This document shows positions 23,208 to 37,103 of a stretch of DNA of 64,000 nt, in pieces. Made by a program: the position numbers and the translations under genes. How positions within the stretch are numbered: the first letter of the stretch is position 1; every line of letters starts with the position of its first letter. The notes under the pieces are model-generated. The model was given only the letters and a program-made list of their open reading frames with translations, had not been told where the DNA came from and did no database searches. This DNA comes from Glebionis coronaria (taxonomy: Eukaryota > Streptophyta > Magnoliopsida > Asterales > Asteraceae): positions 1,736,001 to 1,800,000 of the forward strand of contig JANFOE010000193.1 of assembly GCA_025667525.1 (NCBI GenBank), in the 5' to 3' direction.

Positions 23208-26200
23208 CAAAAACGTTAATTTTACGGCGATAGCCGAAAAAGTCGTAAAAATCAAGTTTATAGTTTTATAACTTATAAGTATTATTTCCCTACCATTTAT
23301 ATAAGTTATTCATTCATTTACCCTTTTACATATTTATATAAATAAGTTTTATAAGTTAGTGGGTTTTAATTTATATTTTATACTATTCAAATTTTGAGTG
23401 CTTATATAATAGTATTATTCTTTAATTTCCAAAAATCTGATTTTTATCTTTACTTTCACCAAAACTGCCATATCTTGAGTTCTATATGGAGATAGAAGCT
23501 CAAATTTTTATCACATAAACTACATGATATGTGCTACATTTAACTCTACTATAGCTACTGTTGAATCATCTTCTAAATATTTTCTAAAAATCGTCCAAAA
23601 CAGTAACCTTAGATTTATACCCTAAACTTGTTTTGATCATATCTCACTCATTACTTTGATTCCATTGTATGGCCAACTCTCACATGTGTACAAGACATAT
23701 AGCTTACTGTAAATGGATTCTACTTCATCATTTTATCAGTTTACCATATGGTTCTTTACTGTTTTATACAGCCATCAAATTTAACCAAGATTTTAACCTT
23801 GTTTCATATGGTTTTTCACCTTTTTAATCATGTTTATCAACAACAAATCCCCACATAACATTTTTATCATCATATAATCATCATATACATATACAATAGG
23901 AAATAAAATACATGTTTACATAATCAAAATAAGAAGAAGATGAGGAGGACAATCTTTATACCACCAAGTTGATGTAGGTTATGATTTGGACATGGTTTTT
24001 GATAGAGAAACTTGTGATGAACCATGACCATCTTCAAGACCACCATTCTTCATAGACACCTTGTGGAAAATCATCCCTAACACTTCATGGAAACTCCTCC
24101 TTGGATGTTATAACTTGCACCAATCAATAGGGCTTCAAAAGGGCATCAACATGTATATGAATAACATGAGATTTGTGGTTGATTTTGATCAAATGAGGGT
24201 GTTTAAGGGGAGGATAGGGACGGCACTTTTGAGAGAGTAGAGAGAGTTTGTGTGTGGTATTGCATGTATGGAAAGATGGAAATGATAGTTGCTAGTGGTT
24301 TTGGTTGGTTTTGTTGTAAGGTATCTTACATTGTAAGCTTACAAGTTACATGTGTTGTAACTAGTTAAGCATAAGATGACACCTCATGGTGTTAGTAGTT
24401 ATTTAGGCCGGTTTTGATGGGGGTGGGACAAGTGTCCCACTTGTCTCATCCCCATTTATTTACGGGTACTCTTCGATTCTAGTTTCCTCGATTTGCGTGC
24501 CCTCGGGTCGTTTTACGAAAAACGTTTTTATAAATTATGAATCAACGTCATAAAACGAATCCAATAAAAATTGTTTCATCAAAAACGGAGTTCAAAAACG
24601 TAAATACGTAATCCTAAGGTTTCCGGTTTAGTCGTAAAGGACGTTAAAATAAAATCGTAAGTCCTAATCTCTTCTCGTAAATTTGTGAGTTTATGAACCA
24701 ACACAAATTTAAAACTCCAAAATAATATTCATGGATAAATTTATTTTCTAAAATGTCGGATTGTCACCAAGGACGGTGTATGTAAACGTAGGCACGTAAC
24801 GTTGAATCCTCCGGTTTAAACGTAGTCGACGCTACTTCAAGACGTAAATCCAAATTTCTTCCCAAAAATATGTGAGTTCATATTGTAACATTAAAATAAA
24901 ATTTTTAAATAATATTTGAGGATAAAATATCAATCGTAAATTAACGGATTGTCACAGCATTTACCCCTAAACAAGATCTTTGTCCTCAAAGATCATCTTA
25001 CTACTCGCTTCTTATAGAGTTTAAGCCATGTGGGTATTTCCTCCACATTCGGTCTTTTCTCACAAGTGTAATTCATTACAATACGCGAGTTTCATTAAGC
25101 ATAACTACGGGAATAAGATCAGGCTTAATGTTGACATACTTTCTCTATCCATGATGTTCACGGGTTTTTGATGAATGCAACTTTTCGCCGATCTAAGCTC
25201 TACTAAGAATAATCAGATTCTCACTTGATAGATATTCCATCAAGTTTGATATACGAAACATAATTCACGCAGTCTTTGAAGTCCTAGGGTAGATCCAGCT
25301 TATATGCCTTTCAAACCAATCTTTCACATCATCTCAATGGTCCCAAACAACGGGGACTTATATCCCATGATTTGTCAGATCATGAATTCATTTTACCAAG
25401 GCTAAAATTTTTGGCATAACTTCGCTACCCATTTGGCACTTCAAGATCTACATTTCATATTCACATAACTTCCTGCCCACTATCGGCAGTTAATAATCAA
25501 ATCCTAATTTCAACAATCATTTCAAATCTCGCGGGTCGGGTATTTTGCAAGGTTAGGTTCGCCATCATAGGAAACCTTAAACCTAAAAGACATGTCCAAC
25601 TCACAATGGGTGTATGTCGGATGTCTTCCTCTCAACTCTTGTTTACAGATGCTCTAATATTTAGATCATAACAAGATTCGATTTCAATCCTAACACGATG
25701 ATTATCAATGATAATCCTTCCAAAGGAAAACGATTATACGGTTCATTACCAAAGGTCAATCATTCAAACACCAAACATCACTTATATTACCTTGTATCGC
25801 TACTTTACCTCGTCCCTTCGATTTAGGGTGGTACATAGTACTCTCATCAAGGTTCGTTCTCAATGATTTCTGAGCAAATCTCTAGAAATTCTATGCGAAG
25901 CGAGGATCTTGATATAGATGATCGATACAGGCATGCTATGTTTACATAACTCTTTTGCATTTATCATTAACGAGAATGATATTAGCAGATTTGGTCAGTC
26001 TGTCGACGATGACCCAAATCGAATCAAATTCGGATGATGACCTTTGCAATAGCTAGACGTTTACTAATGTATGAGGCGATGTCTGCCTTCATAATTTCCA
26101 TCAGTACAACTTCTTCAGACAAAGATGCTTTTAGTCATTAATGACATAAATAGAATACTTATACTTACAAATTCCAACATAACTATATCTTACAATCTCC

Positions 26201-26844
26201 ATATTTAGGCAACCACAAGTGGCCTTTAAAACATTTAACGCTATTGGCTTCTTAATTTTAATGGTTCACATTAGCCGAGAACCCCTTTTATTATCTATAT
26301 TATCCTTTTTACGAACATTGTTTACTTTTATATCGTTCGGCAATTTATTTTGCACCTTCATTATTAAGGAACACGTTCTAATGGATTCTTTATCCTTCTT
26401 ATAAACATCGGCTATATTTTAAATTATTCGGCAATTTTCACATTCATTATTAAGAAATACATTCTAATTGGTTCTTTATCTTTTATACATAATGCGTCGG
26501 CATCTATATTCACTTCTCATGATGATATAATTATCATGTCCACAATTCACTCAGATATTCTTTCTATATTATGTGTCAGTAATTACGTTCACCTTTCTAG
26601 ATGGAATAATTCTCATTACCGTATTTATTCAAAATTCTTTCTTCATATCTTCTATGTTTTAGTTTCATCTCAACTATTATTTTATTTTTTTATCAGCTTT
26701 TCTCAATCTGGCGTTTAAAGCGTCGATAATTATAATAATTAATTAAATAATAATTATTAAATTTTCATGAAACGTAAACGTTAAAAGTTTAAATTTCTTA
26801 GTTCGACCAATTATATAAAATTTTCAAAATAAATTTGAATTTAA
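23208..26844 (-). repeat. Tandem duplication in X, copy 2
   Basis: 3,637 bp. 23208-24956 repeats the LTR part and 24957-26844 the internal part of copy 1. It lacks the MITE. Near-identity shows that the duplication is recent relative to X's insertion. Short hydrophobic-looking open frames at about 26219-26718 and their copies at 22582-23081 are AT-rich by-products. Confidence 0.9.
25287..26117 (-). pseudogene. Integrase remnant of X, copy 2
   Basis: Duplicate of 21650-22480 at an offset of 3,637 bp, with the same stops, deletion and surviving motifs. The decay therefore predates the duplication. Confidence 0.72.
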
Positions 26845-29800
26845 TTAACAAGATTTTTGTTGATTTATCAAAAATAATTAATAGGATTCGTAAATGTTCG
26901 AAAAATCTTTGGTTATACTGTGGTCAAAATTTTCTTAGTTTGAAAAGCGTAAATTATCGTTTCAAATTTCAAGTTATGGTTTAAATGGTTTTCCTCGATC
27001 CTTTTTAAGTTATCTGGAGGTATACACAAACATTTACCCCTAAACAGAAGTTTAGTTAAAAGGTTTGTGTATAAGGGAATAATCCCTTAAAATCCTTTGT
27101 TAAAACATCTGTCAAAACATATTTCCATTTCTTTTTGGTAAAATCCAAAGTCTTAAAAGGGCTCTTAATTTTTGAAGAGTCAATATATTCCATCATCTAT
27201 TAATCACATGGTTAAATCATGTAAAGGTTCAAGTCTTTAATCACGTGTTAATTATTTAAGGTATAGGTTTTCATTGTTCGGCCAATTCAGGGCAGTCTAT
27301 AAATAATTATTAACTCATTCTTATTCTTATAAACAAACAAATAAATAGTCCTCAAGGATCACGAGCATGAATTTATCAAATTACAGCCTACACACGCGAT
27401 TCATCATATTTATGAATGCTACATGTGTATTAGTTAATCCAAACGACATCACGTGAAACTCATAACGTTCATTACAAGTTCTGGATGTAGTGATTGGAAT
27501 AGATAATCTCTTTCGCAGATGCGAAGTTGATGATAACCATGCTATGGATCAAATTTGCTAGAACCTTGTAATTGATCGAATAATTCTTCCATTTCGAGTT
27601 ATGGATATCGTTTTCTATTGTCAATTTACTCAGTCACAGTAATTTATAAATATAAGGAAAGATAACACCATAGCTCTTCAGGATGACAGGCTTGGTATAA
27701 TAAAATCTTTCTCCGACAACTTTCTCAGTTGTACGGTAATTCCTTTAATTTAGATGGTGCTGATGTATAGTGTACAAGCCACAGGTGCAGCATCGGGAAT
27801 ATAGTCAATACCAATTTCAACTTGCCTAAATGGAAAATGTCTAGGTAATTCACCAACAAATACTTCCTAAAGTTTCAGATAACATAAACATCTTTTAATA
27901 AATACATATTAGGTTCCTTCTAGATTATAATATCTATAACTAGTTCACAACCATTCATGGTATAATTTCAAGTCAAAATGCGGGATATTGTCATCCATCA
28001 AGAATTATTTAGATCACTTTTGATAATCAACATCTTATCTTTTAGGGGAATTCTACTCGAGTTCCCATCAATTAAGACAATGTCGTCATGTCATAATCAA
28101 TCAACCCATTCTACTGGCACTATCAACTTTCCAGTTGCATTGCCGTCGATAAGATGTGAACTTCTCAAAAGACTAATAATAATTCATAATCCTTCACAAT
28201 TTCAGGGATATTAGGATACACAACTACTATTAAAAGAGTAAGGTCAACGCATAATCTACGCGATAGAATTTCAAGTCAGATACAGACGAAAACATTTAAC
28301 GAATATGAATATATCCTATGTTTTCATAATTTGAGTACGCATTCGAAAGCTCCTCGGATCGTTACCCAGGTCATTCAAATGAAATCAAATCAAAAGAAAT
28401 GATAAGAACGGCGATACATCCAATCGGGTATCAACACTCGGTAATCAAATACTTTTCCTAAGAATCTCACTACGGGAGAATTAGACAAGAAAGAATTGTC
28501 AATTGTCAAATAAGACAATTTCCACAGATGAGTAAATTCAAATCAGAAGAAATAGATGATACAGGCACATATGTAGGTGTCCCTAACATTATGTACTTAT
28601 TTTTCACTTCTTGCAGATCTCATTAAAATTTTAATCTTTCACAATCCTCAAAGAAAATGTAGGGTTTATTCATTAGTTTTATGGTGACTACTAATCAGTC
28701 TTGCATAGTCCATTCCAAATTGTATGTAGGCGCGCAACTATATACAATTTCAAGATTAACGATGCAATACTCAGTTCGTCAAAATTTTTATCAACATGTT
28801 TATAATGAAAACATTTTCATGCTTAATTCTTAAATAAGAATCAAAAATAAATTTACAAAGATTTTCTTTATCATGAAAACAATTAAGTTTTCCAAGGTGT
28901 TTTATAAACAACTTCATTTCGATAACAATCAATTATAATTCTCACTTGGAATAATCCTTATAGTGATGAAAATTCAATTTTTTTTTTCTCAAGGGATACT
29001 GTTTTATCTTATAAAAACAATGAGTGATTTGCAAAAGAGTGATGAAAGCTTGTTCACCAAGAATTAACTACTATATGATAGGAAATGAGCTTAGCCAATT
29101 AATCATGAGGTTCGTGACCTCGATGGCACTCAAAAGAATAATGCACAACGTAACTCAAATCAGGATGAGTACTTGTTCAATGGTTGCATCACTAATGCGA
29201 GCATTAGGATAAAGCAATAAAGGATAGATAACATCGATACATGTAGGATTTAGCAATCAAAGGTAGTCTTTTCATTAATCACAAACAAGTCAAAATTGTA
29301 CCGTAACACATTACGTGTCACTATGTCATATAATTCTCAGAACTCATCCTACCAACTGATGTCACAGTTAAGTTAGGGATTATTTTTAAAAGATACCACA
29401 ATGAATACTAATCTACAAGAGTCATTAGGTGTTCCACATGTCCCAGAAGATCCATTGGTCTCAATTCAGAAGAAGATTTCTTCAATTTATTTCTTGGACA
29501 CTGGGCATCCTCGTTATTGGACAATGGTATAGGAACAACCCTTCACACGAACTAACAATCATTTAAACCTTATAATTCAATCAAATAACTTAACGAATTT
29601 CCTCTTAATAATCTCACATTCCATACGGGTTAAATTTTACTTTATTCAAGTTTCAACCATATTTATACTCAATTCGATATCCTACTTCATTTTCCAATAC
29701 TTACAACTTTATTCTTCGGCCTTGTAAAGGCAATACAATCTCAATATGAATCAACACTTAATTTCCAATCCTATTAGCTCTTACAACAACAATTATCAAA

Positions 29801-30483
29801 TAAGTCACTAGTATGAAATGACTTGATCAGTCAATTAGACTTCTCGGAAAGGTATTAGTGGCATGAGGCTTTTGGGTAATGGTTCCAATGACAGCCTCAA
29901 GTGCAACATTCACCCTTTCGATTTCAATTTAAGAATTGGATGACAACGAATCAGATGACATCTTTCTAGGTGATAACGTTTTGTCAAACTCCACTCTATA
30001 AGGAAAGATCGTCATGACATCGATATCAGATTTAATCTCGCCAATTCTTTTTCAATATCACAATCAACTAATATCTACATTTCTATGAATATCAACCATT
30101 TGTTGGGATCATAAATATCCACAAATTGGTATAGATCTAGGATAGCTAGAATTCCTACGAGAATAGCTTCGATTAATTTACTAGGGGATTTAGGGTTCCT
30201 TGTGACAATCTACGTCATATAAATACCTCGTATAAATATCAAAATAATCATCAAACGATCATGTAATCAAATTACATCATATATATATATATATAATCCA
30301 AGTTATATATATATATTAAAATAACACTTCTCAGTCTGGCCTTGTCGGTAACTCGGGAATTCTTTGGCACCGTTATAGTCAAAAGATTTTTAGACATTTT
30401 TAGAAAAATGTTTATAGTTAAAAGATTTTTAAAATGTTTTATTCAAAACCATAGTTTTAAAAATCTTTCGTTCTCTATAACGA
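26845..30483 (-). pseudogene. Decayed internal region of X (RT, protease, gag remains)
   Basis: On the minus strand, about 27300-27480 reads RYEFHVMSFGLTN, AFINMMNRVCRL and FMLVILEDYLF. This is the RT block normally ending in the catalytic F(I/V)DD, here decayed. About 27560-27620 keeps an E-N-D-I match to the RT start. About 27740-27870 reads LPRHFPFRQVEIGIDYIP then DAAPVACTLYISAPSKLKEL, the linker just before RT. About 28030-28110 reads DGNSSRIPLKDKM, resembling the end of protease. The order matches a minus-strand gypsy pol. Beyond 28200 (gag side) I recognise nothing. A TA microsatellite lies at 30279-30316. Confidence 0.7.
30279..30316. repeat. TA-rich microsatellite
   Basis: Two runs of alternating TA separated by AATCCAAGT, inside the decayed 5' part of X. 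Confidence 0.7.
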
Positions 30484-30497
30484 GAGCTCTGGTACCA
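30484..30497 (-). other. Primer-binding site of X (initiator-Met type)
   Basis: The minus strand reads TGGTACCAGAGCTC three bases after the LTR end. It matches the plant initiator tRNA-Met 3' complement TGGTATCAGAGC with one substitution. This fixes the orientation of X as minus. Confidence 0.7.
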
Positions 30498-30500
30498 AAC

Positions 30501-33500
30501 TGTAACACCCCCAAATTTATACAACTCAGTACAGCAAAAGACTTGTTGGTGTTACGGGATAGCACATTACTCACATCATAGACAACGCATAAAAATCGCG
30601 TCGTTAAATAATAAAAGCATTTCCATTCATAAATATCAAAGTTACATCGGTCCCAAGTCATTACATTTCATACAAGTTTTACAAAGTATTTGAATGGAAA
30701 ATATTGTTTTAAGTGTGGGCCATGAATTCTTGTCGTCTTCCCGAGAATTACCTTCAAGTACCTGAGATAAAACATGTTAAAAGAAAAGGTCAGCGATAAC
30801 GCCGAGTGAATTCATAGAGTTTAATAAATTCCATCAATATAATATCAGTATAAAATTATTACTGAAAATCATTTTATACAAATCATTTTAATAGGCCATA
30901 AATTAGCCAAAGTCGTTTTATACAAATCCTTATCGAAAATCATAATATAGGCATTTGCCTTAAAAATCATTATATGAATCATTGTCGTTAAAAACACCAT
31001 ACAATACATTTTGCAACGTTGTATAGATCAAATAAAAACCGTTATATGAATATGGTTATATAAAACCAAAACACGAACATAATATCAATAGTATGACCCT
31101 GTATTGCTAGTCAGGCAATACATCGTAATTCGAAGCGTCTAATATTATTTTATAAACTTGGATTATTATAAGCCGCATGACATTGTTACCTTACTAAACC
31201 AAAACAGGTAGCTAACCCGATACCAATTTTGCCCATCTAAAGTAGCGTGTCGTCACAAAGGTCACGCTATGGAAATCTTCTCATACATAAATTCGCTTAC
31301 CAATCAATGTGGCACGACGGGGATCAACCGTCAAGGCGCGAACTGGGGTGATCGTCCCCAAATAGTACTATTAAATGCATAAGCGTCTACCAACTCCCGG
31401 TAGTTCACAATTCATGCTAATGGGACTTTTAGTGACATAACCTAACTTTAATAATCCATTTTATTTCATCTATCGGGTCCATTAATCATTTATCGGGTCA
31501 TACAATCGGGTCATTCAATCATTCGGGTCCAAAATCAATAAACAAACAATCGGGACAAATGGTTTCCTAGTTTTATAAAAACTAACATGTTATCTCCCTC
31601 GCGGGTTTATAAAACATTTATAAAAACATTTAAAAGAGTGCGAGGCTATGAACTCACGTTGATGTGGGAAGGCGGGTTATCGGCGATTCGGACGTACGGT
31701 ACGTGCTTCAATCACGGAAACCTATATGAATAATAATCGGTCTTAGACTCATGTCCAATGACTTTATAAAAATATCAATTATGTATACATATGATGATTA
31801 TATATATATGATGATCAAGTGGGTTTACATATTCTCATTTACTCATTTTTGTGTTATGTGTCGATAACTTTTATACTAGTTTTCTCGTTTTACCTATTTA
31901 CGTGTTTTAGGTCCAATAGGCCTATTATAAGTACTTTAACTTGTTTTAATCCCTTTTATACCTATATTATCAGTATGTATACTTTCCATGTTGGCCCCAA
32001 ATGGGTTAAGCCCAATAAGTTCTTTTTACAAGTTTTCATCTTGTTTAGTCCAAGTATTAGTCCAATATGTTTACTTAGCTCGTTAATGTCCATATTTCTT
32101 ATAGTTCGGGTTTTATCGGTTTTTACTTGTTATACATGTCTATATATCAGTATATAACTTTTATAAACTTTACATTAGACGGGTCCAACCATCTAAGTTT
32201 TATTTAACAAAAACGTTAATTTTACGACGATAGCCGAAAAAGTCGTAAAAATCAAGTTTATAGTTTTATAACTTATAAGTATTATTTCACTACCATTTAT
32301 ATAAGTTATTCATTAATTTACCCTTTTACATATTTATATAAATAAGTTTTATAAGTTAGTGGATTTTAATTTATATTTTATACTATTTAATTTTTGAGTG
32401 CTTATAATAGTATTATTCTTTAATTTCCAAAAATCTGATTTTTATCTTTACTTTCACCAAAACTGCCATATCTTGAGTTCTATATGGAGATAGAAGCTCA
32501 AATTTTTATCACATAAACTACATGATATGTGCTACATTTAACTCTTCTATAGATACTGTTGAATCATCTTCTAAATATTTTCTAAAAATCGTCCAAAACA
32601 GTAACCTCAGATTTATACCCTAAACTTGTTTGATCATATCTCACTCATTACTTTGATTCCATTGTATGGCCAACTCTCACATGTGTACAAGACATATAGC
32701 TTACTGTAAATGGATTCTACTTCATCATTTTATCAGTTTACCATATGGTTCTTTACTGTTTTATACAGCCATCAAATTTAACCAAGATTTTAACCTTGTT
32801 TCATATGGTTTTTCACCTTTTTAATCATGTTTATCAACAACAAATCCCCACATAACATTTTTATCATCATATAATCATCATATACATATACAATAGGAAA
32901 TAAAATACATGTTTACATAATCAAAATAACAAGAAGATGAGGAGGACAATCTTTATACCACCAAGTTGATGTAGGTTATGATTTGGACATGGTTTTTGAT
33001 AGAGAAACTTGTGATGAACCATGACCATCTTCAAGACCACCATTCTTCATAGACACCTTGTGGAAAATCAGCCCTAACACTTCATGGAAACTCCTCCTTG
33101 GATGTTATAACTTGCACCAATCAATAGGGCTTCAAAAGGGCATCAACATGTATATGAATAACATGAGATTTGTGGTTGATTTTGATCAAATGAGGGTGTT
33201 TAAGGGGAGGATAGGGACGGCACTTTTGAGAGAGTAGAGAGAGTTTGTGTGTGGTATTGCATGTATGGAAAGATGGAAATGAGAGTTGCTAGTGGTTTTG
33301 GTTGGTTTTGTTGTAAGGTAGCTTACATTGTAAGCTTACAAGTTACATGTGTTGTAACTAGTTAAGCATAAGATGACACCTCATGGTGTTAGTAGTTATT
33401 TAGGCCGGTTTTGATGGGGGTGGGACAAGTGTCCCACTTGCCTCATCCCCATTTATTTACGGGTACTCTTCGATTCTAGTTTCCTCGATTTGCGTGCCCT

Positions 33501-33952
33501 CGGGTCGTTTTACGAAAAACGTTTTTATAAATTATGATCAACGTCATAAAACGAATCCAATAAAAATTGTTTCATCAAAAACGGAGTTCGAAAACGTAAA
33601 TACGTAATCCTAAGGTTTCCGGTTTAGTCGTAAAGGACGTTAAAATAAAATCGTAAGTCCTAATCTCTTCTCGTAAATTTGTGAGTTTATGAACCAACAC
33701 AAATTTAAAACTCCAAAATAATATTCATGGATAAATTTATTTTCTAAAATGTCGGACTGTCACCAAGGACGGTGTATGTAAACGTAGGCACGTAACGTTG
33801 AATCCTCCGGTTTAAACGTAGTCGACGCTACTTCAAGACGTAAATCCAAATTTCTTCCCAAAAATATGTGAGTTCATATTGTAACATTAAAATAATATTT
33901 TTAAATAATATTTGAGGATAAAATATCAATCGTAAATTGACGGATTGTCACA
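30501..33952 (-). repeat. 5' LTR of X
   Basis: 3,452 bp and uninterrupted. It runs from TGTAACACCCCC (LTR end in element sense) to GATTGTCACA (LTR start). It supplies the empty-site sequence for both the B and MITE insertions. It is followed by the right TSD TTGGA at 33953-33957. Confidence 0.92.
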
Positions 33953-33957
33953 TTGGA

Positions 33958-34184
33958 CTTCCGTTCTTTTTGCACTCTTGATTTCTTGACTTCGTCTTTT
34001 GTCTTTTTCTTCGATAAAAGCCCGTGAATGCCCATGTTTTCTTCCTTTTTCACATTTTCGTCCTAAATCACAACAAAAACACAAACCACGCATAATTCCG
34101 ACATTTACGGCATAAAATACACGTTTTGGTCCGGTTATTATTGTAGTTAAGTGGTAAAAAGGATGGGTGTTTACACACCTATTA
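33958..34184 (-). repeat. 3' LTR of element C, proximal part
   Basis: The remaining 227 bp of the C LTR after the X insertion, matching about 55258-55486. It starts TAATAGG in element sense, where the other LTR has TGATAGG. It contains the LTR-tip hairpin at 34163-34182. Confidence 0.88.
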
Positions 34185-34198
34185 AATCCCCTACACTT
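34185..34198 (-). other. Polypurine tract of element C
   Basis: AAGTGTAGGGGATT on the minus strand, identical to the tracts of B and D and adjacent to the LTR. Confidence 0.85.
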
Positions 34199-35628
34199 GA
34201 CCATTGCAATATCCTCATGCAATGCATTAGTCACAAAGCACGATTTACATCTTCCATCATAATCAATCCCTATCGGCCTTTATTAAAGAGATAGAAAATT
34301 ATAAACATTCAAAGTAAAGAAATAAAAAACATACCTTCGGGTTTTGGAAATGTCATGAATGATCATCATCCTCAAGTTTTCACTTTCTCCAAACCAAGCT
34401 TAAAAACGAGATCATTGTTATTATAAGTTAGCAAACTAACACGAACTCATGTGGGCTAATTATTTACTTAGACTCCCTTATTCCTAGGTGTATCTCTTAT
34501 ATTTTATTGTTGTATTGAATAATCACGAGGATGCATTGTTTGACTTATTTCGATAGTTATTTAGGCCGAAAATAAAGTGGACGATTTAATCAATAGTTAG
34601 CTAAAGGACAAAATCTTTTAAAACTGCTTCTCGGGACCTCAAAAAGTTCATATCTTGGCATAACACGCTTCGCGATTTGAGACCTTTCTCGAACCGATAT
34701 TTGGCAGCGACTTCATACTTCAAAACTTGAGAGACGTTCATGATATAATGGTCTTCTCTTCATAATAGGAATTTCTTCACTTGAAGTTTTGAGAGATTCT
34801 TCATTTTTGGACCATGACTTCTTCATTTTTCTCCAATCTTTATTTGGGATTTTGATATACAACGATCCGCCTCCTTTGGGGACTTGGATCTATTTATGCT
34901 CATACCTTGTTAGGGCCTTTTTGGATAGACTTCTCCATGATCTTTACGGGAGTATTTGCTTTTCGTCGTGTGTCTCGATCCTTCATGTTGATTTTTGATA
35001 AATGATTCTTCACATCACTTTTGGATCTTAGCAACAAAATGTAGCCCTCATGCCTTGTTAGGGCCTTTTCGGACTCGCCAATCTTCGCATCTCGCTTCAA
35101 TAAGTTATGCCTTGGCTATGAACTCTAATCCATACCGAGTAACTTTTAAACGATCTTGGGCTAGAAGCTAAGTAACTTTTCAAATCGTACAACCTTATTT
35201 ATTGCAGATAAATTTATTAGCAAGCGATGGGAGAATAGGCTTATAATTAACTCACATAAATTCACGAAAGAATACCAAACTTATAATTGACTCTATCATC
35301 TCTCGTTCTCCATAATTTAAAATCTCAAGGAATGAGACTCGTGGATGCTTAGCCTATTAAATCAAAGTTTTGGGTTTTCGAGTCGTCTATAGGATCTTGC
35401 AAATTCTTAGACTTTTTCAAGTTTAGAAATCGCTTTTTTAAAGTTCCATTAATAAACGACTCTCTAGGATCAATTATAGGAACTTGCGAAAAGTTCTTGT
35501 TCTTAACCCGTGAGGGTTAAGACTTTCGCGTTTTATAGCTCCCTATATGAAAGCCTAGCAAAACTTGACTTAAACACGTTAAGGATACTAGCTAGAGTAA
35601 ACTTAGATAAGTAAACTCGGGTGGATAT
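34199..35628 (-). other. Non-coding 3' region of element C
   Basis: Homologous to 41381-42800 of D and to the B 3' region in inverse orientation. No ORF is supported. It ends abruptly at the inverted-duplication junction: after GTAAACTCGG the sequence jumps to GTGGATATGTT, which is a piece of the gag end, and then to GTTATGCCG inside gag. The part that in D holds the extra polypurine-like copies is missing. Confidence 0.75.
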
Positions 35629-36948
35629 GTTATGCCGTCCTTCTTAAAGAACTTCCGGAAAAACTTGGAGATCCCGGTCGTTTTGTGCTTCCTTGTACTT
35701 TTAACCAAACCGACAAATTTACTGCCTTAGCCGATCTCGGGGCAAGTATTAATTTGATGCCGTTAAGTATTTGGAAAAAGTTATCATTGCCCGACCATAC
35801 ACCCACCAAAATGACTCTTGAGCTAGCCAATCACACTCTCGCTTACCCCGTTAGTATTGCTGAAGATGTGTTCATTAAAGTTGGCATATTCACTTTTCCG
35901 GTCGACTTTGTCGTTATTGATTATGAAATGGACCCTCGTATTCCGTTAATACTTGGGCGCCCATTTTTGAGAACCGGTATAGCTTTAATAGATGTGGATA
36001 AATGTGAACTCATTTTAAGGGTCAGGGATGATGCCCAAGTTTTTGAAATGGGGAAGCTTACAAGCAAATCCTATGGAAGAGAATCGGCGAATATGATTAA
36101 TGTGCTTGATGATTTTGTCGTCTACAATAATCCTCTATTCGAGTCTTGCATTGATAATCCACTTTTTCAAGATGATGTGGATGATTCTCTATCTAGTTTG
36201 GCACATTCACCCATATATGATTCTCCACCGATCTTTGATGCTTATATTGATGATTCTAGCTCAGATACGGATGATTATGATGATTTTACTTCTGAGTATC
36301 CCGACATGCCCACGTATGATGATTTTGATGAGGCCGATACTCTTTCGAGTGATTCCTCTCATGATGAAGATCCTCCACCTACCATGCTTATTCCTACTTT
36401 GGATGACTACTCATTTGAGGAAGACATCTCTACTTTTCTTAATACATACTTCCCTCATGAGAGTGATGCTCCTCCTTTAGACTTTGATGATTTTGGTCTT
36501 GATCCTACTTCGGATTTGAAGAAAATTCTTTCAAAGGAGAAGCAACCGGACGACACCAACATCCGCAACACGTATGATTTGACACCTCTTTGTCCACCTT
36601 ATGAGGACGAGGTTGTGCATTTTCTTCACGGATCTTCTTCAAATGCTGCTGAGTCTGAGTGCTATTTTCCCCTAAAGGAAAAGGTGTTCGACCCGGTATC
36701 GATATTCTTCAGCCATCTCAGTATCCATCTAATGAAATAAAAGGAAAGATTTTTGGAACTACTGAAGCTATGCTTGCACTTCACCCTTGCTCCCACCGTG
36801 CTCCATCTTTGCTTAAGGGAACCTTGCCTACTCTTCTTTGGCTTTCCTTGTTCGCCTTAAGCTTCTGCTATTTTATGGACAAAAACTATGTCTTTGATCC
36901 CGGTGGATATGTTTCATGCTTCTTCCTCTGCTAATCAAGGTCGAGTCA
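35629..36948 (+). pseudogene. Inverted copy of C gag-protease C-terminal half
   Basis: 1,320 bp that repeats 37104-38424 in opposite orientation. It encodes on the plus strand the protease region ([14 protein letters not shown]), the acidic region, and the end SLLKGTLPTLLWLSLF through DPGGYVSCF. An open frame runs 35685-36740 and then leaves frame near 36690 (FDPVSIFF instead of the GIDILQPSQYP seen in the other arm). It differs from the other arm at scattered residues (for example DHTPTKM for DLTPTKM). There is no start context or promoter, so it is a displaced fragment and not a gene. Confidence 0.88.
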
Positions 36949-37103
36949 AAGACATAGTTTACTCTAGCTAGCATCCTTAACGTGTTTAAGTCAAGGTCGA
37001 GTCAAAGACATAGTTTACTCTAGCTAGTCACAACGTTAAGGATACTTGACTTAAACACGTTAAGGATACTAGCTCGAGTAAACTTAGATAAGTAAACTCG
37101 GGT
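36949..37103. repeat. Spacer of the palindrome, itself partly inverted
   Basis: 155 bp between the two gag arms. It contains GTTTACTCTAGCTAG and CCTTAACGTGTTTAAGTCAA, followed by near-perfect reverse complements of both. The inverted symmetry therefore continues almost to the centre. These blocks come from the 3' region of C (compare about 35555-35600). Confidence 0.8.

Larger units (their letters stand above)
6379..33952 (-). mobile_element. Element X: decayed Ty3/gypsy chromovirus-like retrotransposon
   Basis: TSD TTGGA flanks it (6374-6378, 33953-33957), and it interrupts the 3' LTR of C. Minus-strand order: 5' LTR 30501-33952, an initiator-Met-type PBS at 30484-30497, a decayed internal region, a polypurine tract just right of 21320, and the 3' LTR (21320 down to 17829, then 6629-6379). 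The LTR is about 3.45 kb (TGTGACAATCC...GGGTGTTACA). The internal region keeps recognisable pieces of protease, RT and integrase in the usual gypsy order. It is interrupted by B and a MITE and carries a tandem duplication (19287-26844). The first kilobase of the two LTRs shows about ten substitutions, so X is older than B. Confidence 0.88.

Noticed and set aside
35685..36740. A separate plus-strand gene of 351 codons
   Set aside because: It is an inverted copy of part of C's gag-protease with no promoter or natural start.
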